Numbered from the stretch's first letter, positions 54,620-64,000 are shown. The stretch is 64,000 nucleotides of DNA from Hymenobacter nitidus (GCF_020447315.1 NZ_JAJADQ010000002.1:372001-436000), one strand, 5' to 3'. Translations and numbers: made by a program. The notes: a model not told the origin generated them from the sequence alone.

Positions 54620-54627
54620 TACATTTG
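54620..54627 (+). promoter_or_regulatory. TAnnTTTG -7 box of holA (TACATTTG)
   Basis: A perfect -7 element 67 bp before the holA TTG, back to back with the tyrS box, so the two genes share a compact divergent promoter. Confidence 0.6.
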
Positions 54628-54659
54628 CGCGGAGAAAAAGAGGAGCCGCTACCACGACA

Positions 54660-54691
54660 ACTCACTATTTCACTATCTCACCAACTCACTG
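54660..54691 (+). repeat. Octamer array (4 units) directly before the holA TTG start
   Basis: ACTCACTA, TTTCACTA, TCTCACCA, ACTCACTG, then CC and the TTG at 54694. Inverted relative to the tyrS array, with 111 bp between them. Confidence 0.8.
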
Positions 54692-54693
54692 CC

Positions 54694-55746
54694 TTGCTTT
54701 CCACGCCCGACGAAATTCTGCAGCAGCTGCGCCAACGGCAATACGCGCCCGTGTACTTTCTGCAAGGGGAGGAGCCGTACTACGTGGACCACATTGCCGA
54801 TATCCTGGAAAAACACGTGCTGCCCGAGCACGACCGGGGCTTCAACCAGGTGGTGCTCTACGGCAAGGATACCGACGTGGCCACCATTCTGGGCCAGGCC
54901 CGGCGCTTCCCGATGATGGCCGAACGCTCGGTGGTCATCGTCAAGGAAGCCCAAGCCGTGGCCGATCTGGAGGCGGAAAAGTCATTTCCGTTTCTGGAGG
55001 CCTACCTCAAAAACCCGCTCACTACCACGGTGCTCGTGTTCTGCTACAAGCACAAAACCCTGGATGCGCGCAAGAAGCTGGGCAAGCTGCTGGCCGAAAA
55101 GGCGGTGGTGATGACCAGCAAGAAAATCTACGACAACCAGGTGCCCGCCTGGATTACGAGCTACGTGCGCGGCAAAAAGCAGCAGATTACGGGCCAGGCT
55201 ACGGCCCTGCTGGCCGAGTACATCGGCACTGAGCTGGGCCGCCTGACCAACGAAATCGACAAGCTGCTGCTCAACGTGCTGCCCGGCCACGGTATCGACG
55301 AGGACCTGGTGCAGCGCCTGGTGGGCATCAGCAAGGACTACAACATCTTCGAGCTGCAGAAGGCCCTGGTGCAGCGCGACGTGCTCAAGGCCAACCGCAT
55401 CCTGATGTACTTCGAGGCCAACCCCAAGGCCAACCCGCTGATTCCGAACCTGACGCTGCTCTTCGGCTTCTTTACCAAGCTGCTGGTGCTGCACCAGCGC
55501 GGCAACCCCTCCGACGCCGACTTCAAGAAGCTGGGCATCATGAACAGCTTCGCCCAGAAGGAGTACAGCCAGGCCCTGCGCGTGTACGACTTCGGCCGCA
55601 CCCGGGCCATTATTCACCTCATCCGCCGGGCCGACCTGCAAAGCAAGGGCGTGGAAAGCGGCTCGATGAGCGACGGGGAGATTCTGCGGGAGCTGGTGTT
55701 CCTGATTCTGCACCCCGTGCCGCTGAGCGCCGTCACGGGCGGCTAA
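54694..55746 (+). CDS. holA: DNA polymerase III subunit delta
   Basis: 350 residues from the TTG at 54694. PDEILQQLRQRQYAPVYFLQ then GEEPYYVDHIADIL is the HolA N-terminus, and LGRLTNEIDKLLLN and ISKDYNIFELQKAL are its helical core. The delta subunit opens the beta sliding clamp in the clamp-loader complex. The frame is open 26 codons upstream, but this covers the octamer array and the -7 box, so the TTG is preferred. Confidence 0.92.
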   Translation: MLSTPDEILQQLRQRQYAPVYFLQGEEPYYVDHIADILEKHVLPEHDRGFNQVVLYGKDTDVATILGQARRFPMMAERSVVIVKEAQAVADLEAEKSFPFLEAYLKNPLTTTVLVFCYKHKTLDARKKLGKLLAEKAVVMTSKKIYDNQVPAWITSYVRGKKQQITGQATALLAEYIGTELGRLTNEIDKLLLNVLPGHGIDEDLVQRLVGISKDYNIFELQKALVQRDVLKANRILMYFEANPKANPLIPNLTLLFGFFTKLLVLHQRGNPSDADFKKLGIMNSFAQKEYSQALRVYDFGRTRAIIHLIRRADLQSKGVESGSMSDGEILRELVFLILHPVPLSAVTGG

Positions 55747-55937
55747 ATCCGGCCGCCGCGGCGCCCGGCACGTACGTAGCTGAAGCCAACGGCCGCGGTG
55801 AGCTGAATGGCGTATGGCAGCTTTCTGCTCAGGAAACTTATCCGCCTCCTGGTCTGGTTTAGCCCAAGCTGGACCGTAGAAAACGGTAGAAAGCCGTACC
55901 TTGGGTCAGGCATTTCCTATGCTGAAAATATAGTTGC

Positions 55938-57689
55938 ATGTTAGAAACCCCCATTACTCCTGCCTCTCCCCAGCCCCCAGCATTGCCCAAGCTGCCCAAA
56001 GCTCCCTCGGGCATCGACGGCCTGGACGAAATAACGGAGGGCGGCCTGCCCCTGGGCCGCCCGACCCTGATCTGCGGTAGCCCCGGCTGCGGCAAAACCC
56101 TGATGGGCATCGAGTTTCTGGTGCGCGGCATTGAGCACTACAACGAGCCCGGCGTGCTGATGACCTTCGAGGAATCGGCGGCCGAGCTGGCGGCCAACGT
56201 CACGTCCCTGGGCTTCGACTTGCCCCGCCTGCAGGCCGAAAAAAAGCTCCGCGTCGACCAAGTCCACATCGACCGCTCCGAGATTGAGGAAACCGGCGAG
56301 TACGACCTGGAGGGCCTCTTTATCCGCCTGGGCCACGCCATCGACTCCATCGGGGCCAAGCGCGTGGTACTCGACACCATCGAGGCCCTGTTTTCGGGCT
56401 TTCCCAACCAGGCCGTGCTGCGCTCCGAAATCCGGCGCCTGTTCCACTGGCTCAAGGACAAGGGCGTCACTACGGTTATTACGGCCGAGCGGGGCGAGGG
56501 CTCCCTCACGCGGCAGGGCCTGGAAGAGTACGTGTCCGACTGCGTCATTCTGCTCGACAACCGCGTTATCGACCAGATTACCACCCGCCGCCTGCGTATC
56601 GTCAAATACCGCGGCAGCACCCACGGCACCAACGAGTACCCGTACCTGATTACGGAGGAAGGTATTTCGGTGCTGCCCGTTACCTCCCTGCAGCTCAACC
56701 ACGACGTGTCCGACAAAATCGTGTCGTCGGGCATTCCCGCCCTCGATGATATGTTTGGCCGCCGGGGCTTTTACCAGGGCAGCAGCGTGCTGATTACCGG
56801 CACGGCCGGCACGGCCAAAACCACGCTGGCGGCCACCTTCGCCGCCGAAACCTGCCGCAACAACCAGCGGTGCCTGTTTCTGGCCTTCGAGGAGTCGCCC
56901 CAGCAGCTGGTGCGCAACATGCAGTCGGTCAGCATCGATTTGGCGCCGTACGTGGCCAATGGGCTGCTCAAGATTGAGGCCACCCGGCCCACGCTCAACG
57001 GCCTGGAGCGCCACCTGGTCAGCATCCACAAGATCATCCGCGACTTCAAGCCCGCGGCCGTCGTCATCGACCCGATCAGCAACCTGATTTCGGTGGGCAA
57101 CCTGAGCGAGGTGAAAAGCATGCTGATTCGCCTCATCGACTTTCTGAAAGTGAACAACATCACGGCCCTGTTCACCTCCCTGATCAGCGGACGCAACATC
57201 CAGCAGGAACTGACCGAGGAAGGCGTCTCGTCGTTGGTCGATACCTGGATCAGCGTGCGCGACTTGGAAGGCGTGGGCGAGCGAAACCGCGGCATCAGCA
57301 TTCTGAAGTCGCGCGGCATGAGCCACTCCAACAAGGTGCGCGAGTTCCTGGTCACCGACCGGGGCCTGCACCTGCTCGACGTGGTCATTGGTCCCGCCGG
57401 CATCGTGACCGGGGCCGGCCGCCTGACCCAGCAGCTGCAGGAGCAGGCCCAGCTGGTAGCCGCTCAGCAGGAGCAGGAACGCAAAGACCGGGAGCTGGAG
57501 CGCCGCCGCCGGGTGCTGGAGGCCACCATTGGCAATATGCGCACCGAGTTCGAATCGGTGGAGGAGGAACTGCGCCAGATCAACAACGAGGAGCTGGCCC
57601 GCCAGCAGGCCCAGGCCCAGGGGAAAGCCCAGCTTGCCGACCCTCTGCCGTACCAACAAAACGCCGGTTCCCGCCCGTCACAAGCTTAG
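55938..57689 (+). CDS. kaiC: KaiC-family circadian-clock-type ATPase
   Basis: 583 residues, double RecA-like KaiC. CI: Walker A GSPGCGKT (47-54), catalytic Glu78-Glu79. CII: Walker A GTAGTAKT (288-295), Glu318-Glu319. The phosphorylation dyad is Ser431-Ser432 (GVSSLVDT) where cyanobacterial KaiC1 has Ser-Thr, and Thr426 is conserved. A C-terminal coiled coil rich in Gln/Glu/Arg (about 490-560) replaces the KaiA-binding tail, consistent with the lack of kaiA. ATP hydrolysis and autophosphorylation are likely; timekeeping is not shown. Promoter unclear: TACCTTGG at 55897 is one base off. Confidence 0.93.
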   Translation: MLETPITPASPQPPALPKLPKAPSGIDGLDEITEGGLPLGRPTLICGSPGCGKTLMGIEFLVRGIEHYNEPGVLMTFEESAAELAANVTSLGFDLPRLQAEKKLRVDQVHIDRSEIEETGEYDLEGLFIRLGHAIDSIGAKRVVLDTIEALFSGFPNQAVLRSEIRRLFHWLKDKGVTTVITAERGEGSLTRQGLEEYVSDCVILLDNRVIDQITTRRLRIVKYRGSTHGTNEYPYLITEEGISVLPVTSLQLNHDVSDKIVSSGIPALDDMFGRRGFYQGSSVLITGTAGTAKTTLAATFAAETCRNNQRCLFLAFEESPQQLVRNMQSVSIDLAPYVANGLLKIEATRPTLNGLERHLVSIHKIIRDFKPAAVVIDPISNLISVGNLSEVKSMLIRLIDFLKVNNITALFTSLISGRNIQQELTEEGVSSLVDTWISVRDLEGVGERNRGISILKSRGMSHSNKVREFLVTDRGLHLLDVVIGPAGIVTGAGRLTQQLQEQAQLVAAQQEQERKDRELERRRRVLEATIGNMRTEFESVEEELRQINNEELARQQAQAQGKAQLADPLPYQQNAGSRPSQA

Positions 57690-57690
57690 A

Positions 57691-58023
57691 ATGCACATCA
57701 CACCGACCACAACGGCCCTAGCCATGGACGAGGAATACTGGGAGCTGCGCCTGTACGTAGCCGGCCAAACCCCGAAATCGGTACTGGCGCTGACCAACCT
57801 GAAGAAGTACTGCGAGCAGCATCTGAAAGGCCGCTACGCGCTGGAAGTCGTGGACCTGCTCAAAGACCCGCAGCTGGCCGAGGGCGACCAGATCCTGGCC
57901 ATTCCGACCCTGGTGCGCAAAGTGCCCGAACCCATCCGCAAGATCATCGGCGACCTGTCGAATGAGGAGCGCGTGCTGGTGGGACTGGATATCCGGCCCA
58001 TTGCCGGCAAACCCCAGCACTAG
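57691..58023 (+). CDS. kaiB: KaiB-family protein, copy 1
   Basis: 110 residues (a second ATG at 57724 is possible). Thioredoxin-like KaiB fold: [62 protein letters not shown]. It follows kaiC by 1 bp. KaiB binds the CI ring of KaiC and, in cyanobacteria, competes with the SasA kinase. Confidence 0.92.
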   Translation: MHITPTTTALAMDEEYWELRLYVAGQTPKSVLALTNLKKYCEQHLKGRYALEVVDLLKDPQLAEGDQILAIPTLVRKVPEPIRKIIGDLSNEERVLVGLDIRPIAGKPQH

Positions 58024-58353
58024 ATGGAAGCAGAAGAACGGTCGGAGCCGGCCGGTGCCGAGTACGTGCTGCATCTGTACATCACGGGCGCTACTCCCAA
58101 CTCGACCCGGGCCGTACGCAACATCAAGGATATTTGCGAGCAGTACCTGAAGGGCCGCTACGAGCTGCTCATCATTGATATGTACCAGCAGCCCGAGCTG
58201 GCCCAGCGCGAGCAGCTCATTGGCGCGCCCACCCTGATTAAGCGCAGCCCCGGACTGGTGCGCCGCCTCGTGGGCGACCTTTCGGACCGGGAGCGGGTGC
58301 TCAAGGCCCTGGGCATTACGCCTACGCTACCTACCAGCGGGACCAGCCTATGA
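58024..58353 (+). CDS. KaiB-family protein, copy 2
   Basis: 109 residues, starting on the base after the previous stop. LHLYITGATPNSTRAVRNIK, YELLIIDMYQQPELAQREQL and IGAPTLIKRSPGLVRRLVGD parallel copy 1, with a different N-terminus (EAEERSEPAGAE). The pair arose by tandem duplication, and the copies may divide KaiC-binding and kinase-signalling roles (inference). Overlaps the kinase gene by 4 nt (ATGA). Confidence 0.92.
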   Translation: MEAEERSEPAGAEYVLHLYITGATPNSTRAVRNIKDICEQYLKGRYELLIIDMYQQPELAQREQLIGAPTLIKRSPGLVRRLVGDLSDRERVLKALGITPTLPTSGTSL

Positions 58354-60077
58354 GTAGTAGTCAGCCGGAAAAGAGCGCGGCCGAGCTGGCCCGCGAGAAC
58401 GAGGAGCTGCGCTACCGCCTCGAGGAAGCCGAAGAGCTGATTGAGGCCGTGCGCACCGGTGCCGTCGATGCCCTGGCTATTCAGAGCGCCGACGGGCCGC
58501 GCATCTTCACGCTGGAAGGCGCCGACCACGGCTACCGCACCCTGATTGAGCAGATGAACGAGGGCGCCATGCTGCTCAGCGAGGACGGCACCATTCTCTA
58601 CGGCAACGTGTGCCTGGCCGGCTGGCTGAACCGGTCGCTGGAGGAGGTTATCGGGGGGGTGTTCGAGGCCTTCATCCCGCTGGAATTCCACCCGTACTGG
58701 CACGTGCTGCTGGCCCGCTGCTGGGCCGCCGGCAAAGGCAAGGGCGAACTGCCGCTGCGCGCCCAGGACGGCTCGCTGCGGCCCTTGTCCCTGTCGATGA
58801 ACGTGCTCAACTTCCACGAGTCGCCGGTGCTGGCCGTCATTGCCACCGACTTGTCGGCCCAGGAGGAAATCCGGGTTATTCAGGCCCAGGTAGCCGAGCA
58901 GAACGCCGTTATTGCCCGCAAAAATGAGGAGCTGAACCAGCAGCAGCAGGCCCGCCGGGCCATCGAGCGGGTGGCGGCCGAAGCCAGCCGCATGCTGGAG
59001 GGTATTCCGCAGATTGCCTGGACGGCGGATGCCTACGGCGTGACGACCTACCTCAACCACCGCTGGTTTGACTTCACCGGGCCCGACGACGGCACGCCGC
59101 TGCACAGCCAGTGGCAGGAGCATATTTTCCCGGCCGATATGGCCGCCAACAACGACCGGTGGGAGCAATGCCTGCGCACGGGCGAGCCTTTCGAAATGGA
59201 GTACCGCTTCCGCAACCACGCCGGGGACTACCGCTGGATGCTGGGCCGGGCCCTGCCCTCGCGCAACGCCCAGGGCCAGATTGTGCAGTGGATTGGCACC
59301 TTCACCGATATTCACGAGCACAAGCTGGCCCTGGAGCGCATCGACCAGGCCCAGCGCCAGCTGCAGGACAACAACGCCCAGCTGCTGCGGGCCAACGTGG
59401 ACCTGGACAACTTCATCTACACCGCCTCCCACGATTTGAAGGCACCCATCAGCAACATCGAGGGGCTGCTGCACGCGCTGCTGCTGGAACTGCCCGGCCC
59501 ACCCGCCGCCGAAGACCAGCAGGTGCCCCAGATTCTGACCATGATGCAGGACTCGGTGGACCGCTTCAAGCGCACCATCGAGCATCTGACCGAGGTAACC
59601 AAGCTGCAGAAAGAGCACGGCCACTCGGCCGCCACCGTCGAGCTGGGCCGCCTTATTACCGAAGTACAGCTCGACCTGACTCCGCTGTTGCAGGCCACCG
59701 GGGCCACGGTGGAAACGGACGTGGAAAGCTGCCCGACGATTTCCTTCTCGGAGAAAAACCTGCGCAGCATCGTGTATAACCTGCTCAGCAACGCCCTGAA
59801 ATACCGCGCCCCCGAGCGGGTGCCCCAGATCAGCATCCGCTGCCACGCGGCCGGCGACTATACCGTGCTGCGCGTGCAGGACAACGGCCTGGGCCTGGAC
59901 CTGGCCCAGAACGGCCCGAAGCTGTTCGGCATGTTCCAGCGCCTGCACGACCACGTGGAGGGCTCCGGCATCGGGCTCTACATGGTCAAGAAAATCGTGG
60001 ACAACGCCGGCGGACGTATTGAAGTGGAAAGCCAGGTAGGAGTGGGCTCCACGTTCAGCGTGTATTTCCGGCGGTAG
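58350..60077 (+). CDS. Cytosolic PAS-PAS histidine kinase of the Kai operon
   Basis: 575 residues, no membrane segment. An N-terminal coiled coil (AAELARENEELRYRLEEAEE) is followed by a first PAS (about 55-185), a coiled linker, a second PAS/PAC (about 215-335: AWTADAYGVTTYLNHRWFDF, YRWMLGRALPSRNAQGQI), HisKA with TASHDLKAPISNIEGLL, and HATPase (NLLSNALKYR, DNGLGLDL, GSGIGLYMVKKIV). Its position as fourth gene of kaiC-kaiB-kaiB suggests it reads out KaiC state as SasA does, though it lacks a KaiB-like sensor domain. No response regulator is nearby. Confidence 0.92.
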   Translation: MSSSQPEKSAAELARENEELRYRLEEAEELIEAVRTGAVDALAIQSADGPRIFTLEGADHGYRTLIEQMNEGAMLLSEDGTILYGNVCLAGWLNRSLEEVIGGVFEAFIPLEFHPYWHVLLARCWAAGKGKGELPLRAQDGSLRPLSLSMNVLNFHESPVLAVIATDLSAQEEIRVIQAQVAEQNAVIARKNEELNQQQQARRAIERVAAEASRMLEGIPQIAWTADAYGVTTYLNHRWFDFTGPDDGTPLHSQWQEHIFPADMAANNDRWEQCLRTGEPFEMEYRFRNHAGDYRWMLGRALPSRNAQGQIVQWIGTFTDIHEHKLALERIDQAQRQLQDNNAQLLRANVDLDNFIYTASHDLKAPISNIEGLLHALLLELPGPPAAEDQQVPQILTMMQDSVDRFKRTIEHLTEVTKLQKEHGHSAATVELGRLITEVQLDLTPLLQATGATVETDVESCPTISFSEKNLRSIVYNLLSNALKYRAPERVPQISIRCHAAGDYTVLRVQDNGLGLDLAQNGPKLFGMFQRLHDHVEGSGIGLYMVKKIVDNAGGRIEVESQVGVGSTFSVYFRR

Positions 60078-60083
60078 GCTGCT

Positions 60084-60836
60084 TTAGTACCGCTTTTCGT
60101 TTCGGGCCGAGCTTAAGTCGAGCAGGTACTCGCAGGCAGCGCGGAAGCCACCTTCTGCTGGACTAGTGCGCAGAACTGTATGATAGCCCGCCCGTGTGTG
60201 GCCTTCCAGCAGCCAGCTTGCGCCATCCAATACTATCCTTCGGCGACAGGGCGGCATCTGCCAAAAGTCGGCCTGCTGCACCAGGTTTTCCAAGTGTTGC
60301 CACTGCCCCGGGCTAACGGGAGTAATGGTTTCTTCGGCTACTGCCCGCAATGTGCGCCGTTTCTGCGCCGCCTGCTGGTTTGCGCTGATAATGGCTGTGC
60401 TTACGTGCGGCATGGCGGCTCCGGCCGGGGATTTAGGAAATGGAATCGTCCCTGGTTTGTACCCCAGATGCCGGCGCAGAATTTGAGTCCGCAGTGTCGT
60501 CCCAGTGGAGTCCCGGTAGAGTGTAAGCAGCACGGGGCGGTCAAATGCCCGGAGCCAGAGGAAACGGTACACATCAGCGTGGAGATAGTAATTTGATAGC
60601 ACCGGCCTCTCAAAATAGACCATATACTTTGAGGCAGCTAAGAGGGAGCGGCTACAATTCTCACTGTCATCGTCGGCTGGAAGTGAGTCATTCGCGCGGA
60701 AATAAAAACTGGTTGAATCCCGCGGCGTGCCCTGGGCATCAGAAACGGCCGGGTTGTTCGGATATGGCTGTGGCGCTGAGCAGCCGGCCGCCAGGAAAAG
60801 CAGGGCCAAGCCAACGAGCTGGTTCGGAAGCCGCAT
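60084..60836 (-). CDS. Hypothetical lipoprotein
   Basis: 250 residues with a lipobox (LLFLAAGC, Cys19). The mature part has conserved-looking stretches (VYRFLWLRAFDRPVLLTLYR, WQHLENLVQQADFWQMPPC, LDGASWLLEGHTRAGYHTVL). The ending WQMPP-x-x-x-x-x-LDGASWLLEG is like a family of unknown-function envelope lipoproteins in Bacteroidota, but I cannot name it. It is convergent with the Kai operon, with 6 bp between stops. Confidence 0.7.
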   Translation of the reverse strand: MRLPNQLVGLALLFLAAGCSAPQPYPNNPAVSDAQGTPRDSTSFYFRANDSLPADDDSENCSRSLLAASKYMVYFERPVLSNYYLHADVYRFLWLRAFDRPVLLTLYRDSTGTTLRTQILRRHLGYKPGTIPFPKSPAGAAMPHVSTAIISANQQAAQKRRTLRAVAEETITPVSPGQWQHLENLVQQADFWQMPPCRRRIVLDGASWLLEGHTRAGYHTVLRTSPAEGGFRAACEYLLDLSSARNEKRY

Positions 60837-60966
60837 ACGGAAAGGTTAGGGGAAGTGGGAGCAGGTGGTAAGGTAGCCGGTAGCATCGTCTCACACCAAA
60901 CCGCTAGCTTGCCGCGTTACCAAGCCTAAAAGGCCAACCAGAAAGCAACCCATTGCGTTTTTTCGC

Positions 60967-60974
60967 TACTTTTG
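60967..60974 (+). promoter_or_regulatory. TAnnTTTG -7 box (TACTTTTG)
   Basis: A perfect -7 element 45 bp before the ATG at 61020. A TTG 11 nt upstream is too close, so the -33 part is unclear. Confidence 0.55.
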
Positions 60975-61019
60975 GCCAATACCGGGCCGGCAGCGCCCTT
61001 TTCCCGTAACGCCCCGTTA

Positions 61020-64000
61020 ATGAAGATATTTCCCCGGATTGCGCTGGCTGCTTCGCTCAGCGCCGCGGCCCCGCTGGCTGCTACGGCCCAGCAAACGCAG
61101 GTTTTCACCGCCGACGAACGACACTTTCAGGAAGGACTCGAACTCTTTGACCGCGGCAAGTACGGCGCCGCCCAGCAGGCCTTCCAACGCTACTTAGAGC
61201 TCACCCAGCGCCGCACCGGCGAAACCCGCGACCGGACCACCGACGCGGAATACTACCGGGCCGTGTCGGGCCTCTACCTATTTCACCCCGACGCCGAGGG
61301 GCAGGTGCTGGCGTTTGCGGCCAACAACCCGGCCCACCCGAAAGCCGCCCAGGCCTTTTTTGAGCTGGGCAAGCTCTACTTTGACAAGAAAGACTACGCC
61401 AAGAGCATCGACTACCTGCAGCGCGTCGGCGCCGACAACCTGAGCAACGAGCAGCGGGCCGAGTCGGAGTTTAAGCTGGCCTACAGCTACTTCTCCCAAA
61501 AGGAGTTCGACAAGGCCAAGCTGCTCTTCGACCGCAACAAGCAGGGAAACCACGAGTACCGCTACGCCAGCAGCTACTACGCCGGCTACCTGGCCTTCCG
61601 TAGCGGCGACTATGCCGCAGCCCGCCAGGACCTGGGCGTGGCCGAGCAGAATGATGCCTACCGCCTCGTGGTGCCGGCCATCATGAGCCAGATCTACTAC
61701 AAGGAAGGCGACTTCGACGGCCTGATTGGCTACGGCACCAAGGCCCTGGCCCAGACCCCGCCGCCCCAGGGCGCCGACGAAATCCAATTGCTGGTGGGCG
61801 ACGCCTTCTACCAGAAGCAGGACTTCAAGCAGGCCGCCGAGTACTTCGACAAGTATGCCGCCGGCCGCAAGAAGATCGAGCCCAAGGTGCAATACAAAAT
61901 CGGCTACTCGAACTACAAGATGGGCGACTACAAGGGCGCCATCGGTAGTCTGAAGGGCGTGGCCGCCCAGCGCGACTCCCTGGGTCAGAACGCGGCCTAC
62001 CATCTGGGCCTGAGCTACCTGCAGACCAACCAGAAGCAGCAGGCCCTGAACTCGTTTGACGCGGCCCGCAAAACCACGTTCGACAAGAACATCACCGAAA
62101 ACGCCACCATCAAGTACGCCCAGATCAACTACGAGCTGGGCAACACGCAGGAGGTAATTGCGGCCCTGAAGGACTTCAACAAGAAGTTTCCGCGCTCCAA
62201 GAACAGCGCTGCCGCCGACGACATTCTGAGTGCGAGCTTCCTGAATTCGAGCGACTACACCCAGGCCATCAGCTACCTGGAAGGCCTCGACGACCGCAGC
62301 AGCAAGCTGAACGCCACCTACCAGCGCGTGACCTACCTGCAGGCCGCCACCCTCTACAACAACAACCAGTACAGCCAGGCCCTGCCGCTGGTCGATAAGT
62401 CGCTGAAATACCCGCAGGATGATGCGCTGCGCGCCGCCGCCCAGGTGCTCAAGGGCGAAATCTACTCGGTGGGGCAGAAGTATCCGGAAGCCATTCAGGC
62501 CTATACCGCCGCGGCCCGCACGGCCCGCAGCGGTTCGGCGGCCGAAACCGACTTCGACCAGAAAGCCCGCTACGGCCTGGGCTACGCCTACTACAACACC
62601 CAGCAGTATGCCCCGGCCCGGACCCAGTTTCAGGCGTATCTGAACGACCCGATTGCCAAGCCCACTGACCCGAACTACTACGACGTGACCCTGCGGGTGG
62701 CCGACACCTACTACGTGGCCAAAAGCTACGCCCAGGCGCTGGAACTCTACGACAAGGTTATTGCGGCCAACGCCGCCGACAAGGACTACGCCTACTACCA
62801 GAAAAGCGTGACGCTGGGGTTGATGGGCCGGCGCGAGGAAGCCACCAAAACCCTGAGCACCCTGCTCAAAACCGCCCCCTCGTCGCGCTACGCCGACGAT
62901 GCGGTGTACCAGCAGGCCCAGTTCGACTTCGAGGCCGGCGACTTTCAGCCCGCCGTGGACGGCTTCACCAAGCTGATCGTGAACCGGCCCAACAGCCAGC
63001 TGATTCCGCAGGCCCTGCAGAAGCGCGGCGTGGCCTACGCCAACCTGAACCAGCACGACAAGGCCATTGCCGACTTCAAGCAGGTGCTCGACCAGCATCC
63101 GCGCACCAAGGCCGCCAGCACGGCGCTCTACAGCATGCAGGAAAGCCTGTCGGCCACGGGCAAAACGGAGGAGTTTGACCAGTACCTGGCCCAGTTTAAG
63201 GCCCAGAACCCGGAAAGCAAGGCCACCGAAAGCGTCGAGTTTGAGGCTGCTAAATCCTTGTACCTGGCCGAGAAGTACCCCCAGGCCATTACCCGCCTCG
63301 AATCCTACCTGAAGCAGTACCCCAGCAGTGCCCTCTCGCCGGATGGGCGCTATTTCCTGGCCGATTCCTACATCAAGACCGGCAAGAAAGCCGACGGCCT
63401 GGCCCGGATGCGCGCCGTCGTGACGGAAGGCAAGAGCGAATTCCTGAACCGCGCCATCGGCCGGGTGGCTGATCTGGAGTTTGAAGCCAAAAACTACCCC
63501 GAGGCCATCAAGTTCTACACTCGCCTGCGGGAAGTGTCGCAGAACAAGCGCGAGGTGGCCAACGCCGGCATCGGACTGATGAAGAGCTACTACGAAAGCG
63601 GCGACTACGCCGGCACCCGCCGCGTGGCCGAGGAGCTGCGCAGCGTAGGCGGGGCCTCGCTGAACGCCACCAACGCGGCCAACCTCTACTTGGGCAAAGC
63701 CAGCTACAAGGCCGGCAACTTCGACCTGGCCACGCCCGAGCTGACGGCCGCCGCGGCCGCCACCGACGAAACCGGGGCCGAAGCCCAGTACCTGCTGGCC
63801 GATGTGCTGTTTCAGCAGAAAAAGTACCCCGAGGCACTGGACGCGGCCTACAAAACCAACACCTCGAACTACGAGCTGTGGCAGGGCCGGGGCTTCTTGC
63901 TGATTGCCGACATCTATACGGCCCAGGGTGAAACCTTCCAGGCCAAGGCCACGCTGAACTCCATCATCGAGAATAAATTCCCGGTGGCCGAGGTCATTGA
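61020..64000 (+). CDS. Large secreted TPR protein, cut by window edge
   Basis: 993 codons to the window end without a stop. Signal peptide MKIFPRIALAASLSAAAPLAATAQ, then continuous TPR/Sel-like helical repeats (EGLELFDRGKYGAAQQAFQR, FELGKLYFDKKDYAKSIDYL, ADTYYVAKSYAQALELYDKV, VEFEAAKSLYLAEKYPQAI and others), more than a dozen units. Proteins of this size and build in Bacteroidota are periplasmic TPR solenoids, related to gliding or outer-membrane assembly factors, partner unknown. The C-terminus is missing. Confidence 0.82.
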   Translation, partial: MKIFPRIALAASLSAAAPLAATAQQTQVFTADERHFQEGLELFDRGKYGAAQQAFQRYLELTQRRTGETRDRTTDAEYYRAVSGLYLFHPDAEGQVLAFAANNPAHPKAAQAFFELGKLYFDKKDYAKSIDYLQRVGADNLSNEQRAESEFKLAYSYFSQKEFDKAKLLFDRNKQGNHEYRYASSYYAGYLAFRSGDYAAARQDLGVAEQNDAYRLVVPAIMSQIYYKEGDFDGLIGYGTKALAQTPPPQGADEIQLLVGDAFYQKQDFKQAAEYFDKYAAGRKKIEPKVQYKIGYSNYKMGDYKGAIGSLKGVAAQRDSLGQNAAYHLGLSYLQTNQKQQALNSFDAARKTTFDKNITENATIKYAQINYELGNTQEVIAALKDFNKKFPRSKNSAAADDILSASFLNSSDYTQAISYLEGLDDRSSKLNATYQRVTYLQAATLYNNNQYSQALPLVDKSLKYPQDDALRAAAQVLKGEIYSVGQKYPEAIQAYTAAARTARSGSAAETDFDQKARYGLGYAYYNTQQYAPARTQFQAYLNDPIAKPTDPNYYDVTLRVADTYYVAKSYAQALELYDKVIAANAADKDYAYYQKSVTLGLMGRREEATKTLSTLLKTAPSSRYADDAVYQQAQFDFEAGDFQPAVDGFTKLIVNRPNSQLIPQALQKRGVAYANLNQHDKAIADFKQVLDQHPRTKAASTALYSMQESLSATGKTEEFDQYLAQFKAQNPESKATESVEFEAAKSLYLAEKYPQAITRLESYLKQYPSSALSPDGRYFLADSYIKTGKKADGLARMRAVVTEGKSEFLNRAIGRVADLEFEAKNYPEAIKFYTRLREVSQNKREVANAGIGLMKSYYESGDYAGTRRVAEELRSVGGASLNATNAANLYLGKASYKAGNFDLATPELTAAAAATDETGAEAQYLLADVLFQQKKYPEALDAAYKTNTSNYELWQGRGFLLIADIYTAQGETFQAKATLNSIIENKFPVAEVI

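Noticed and set aside
61278..63098. 606-codon open frame on the minus strand inside the TPR gene
   Set aside because: It is the complement of a clear TPR coding frame in GC-rich DNA. It is Gly/Val/Leu-rich without any motif; the TPR reading explains the region.

Overview
The window is a high-GC chromosomal segment of a Bacteroidota, most likely a Hymenobacter-like member of the Cytophagales. This rests on several things. Many genes are preceded by the Bacteroidota -7 box TAnnTTTG. Most genes lack Shine-Dalgarno sequences, and TTG/GTG starts are frequent. The gene content also fits: RpoD without region 1.1, bacillithiol deacetylase BshB1, a sphingolipid-type oxoamine synthase, an Hc1-like histone, topoisomerase IB and START-like/SPRBCC proteins. 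No species can be named from sequence alone. I see no insertion sequence, integrase, rRNA operon or CRISPR array.

Layout. 0-11 kb: an App1-type phosphatase (cut by the left edge), an M48 lipoprotein protease, topoisomerase IB, two divergent paralogous lipoproteins with an atypical-kinase-like core, two small SpoIIAA/STAS-like paralogues, a DEDDh exonuclease fused to GIY-YIG, a PA2169-type four-helix protein and an AI-2E family permease. 11-19 kb: parE, a tiny membrane ORF, pirin, a small coiled-coil remnant and parC. 19-28 kb: two TPR proteins, the thrS-infC-rpmI-rplT translation cluster (infC starts with AUA behind a strong SD), an ASCH-like protein, tRNA-Met, a START-like protein and an LptF/LptG permease. 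28-35 kb: rpsO-pnp, rpoD, trxB, an M23/LysM hydrolase, bshB1 and an AT-rich DUF4265-like gene.

35-43 kb is a regulatory/efflux module. An NtrC-type sigma-54 activator and its histidine kinase are divergent from an adaptor/ATPase/FtsX-permease efflux operon. The gap between them contains a good sigma-54 promoter and two tandem 17-bp enhancer-like sites, so the two-component pair probably controls the transporter. 43.4-46.5 kb is an unrecognised three-gene operon: a possible lipid-binding beta protein, a two-TM protein and a JAB/MPN metalloprotease-like protein. It is bracketed by hairpins sharing the same 14-nt arm. 46.6-49.4 kb is an accessory stretch of orphan genes, with an XRE-type regulator under a nested inverted-repeat array.

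49.4-55.7 kb returns to housekeeping: accC, a probable serine palmitoyltransferase, the Hc1-like histone, and tyrS divergent from holA. 55.9-60.1 kb is a tight kaiC-kaiB-kaiB-histidine kinase operon (Kai-like, no KaiA). The window ends with an orphan lipoprotein and a large TPR protein cut by the right edge.

Repeats of note: octamer arrays (NNTCACYA) that end exactly 2 nt before TTG start codons at three genes, and two long REPIN-like inverted repeats beginning GTCATSCTGAGC.
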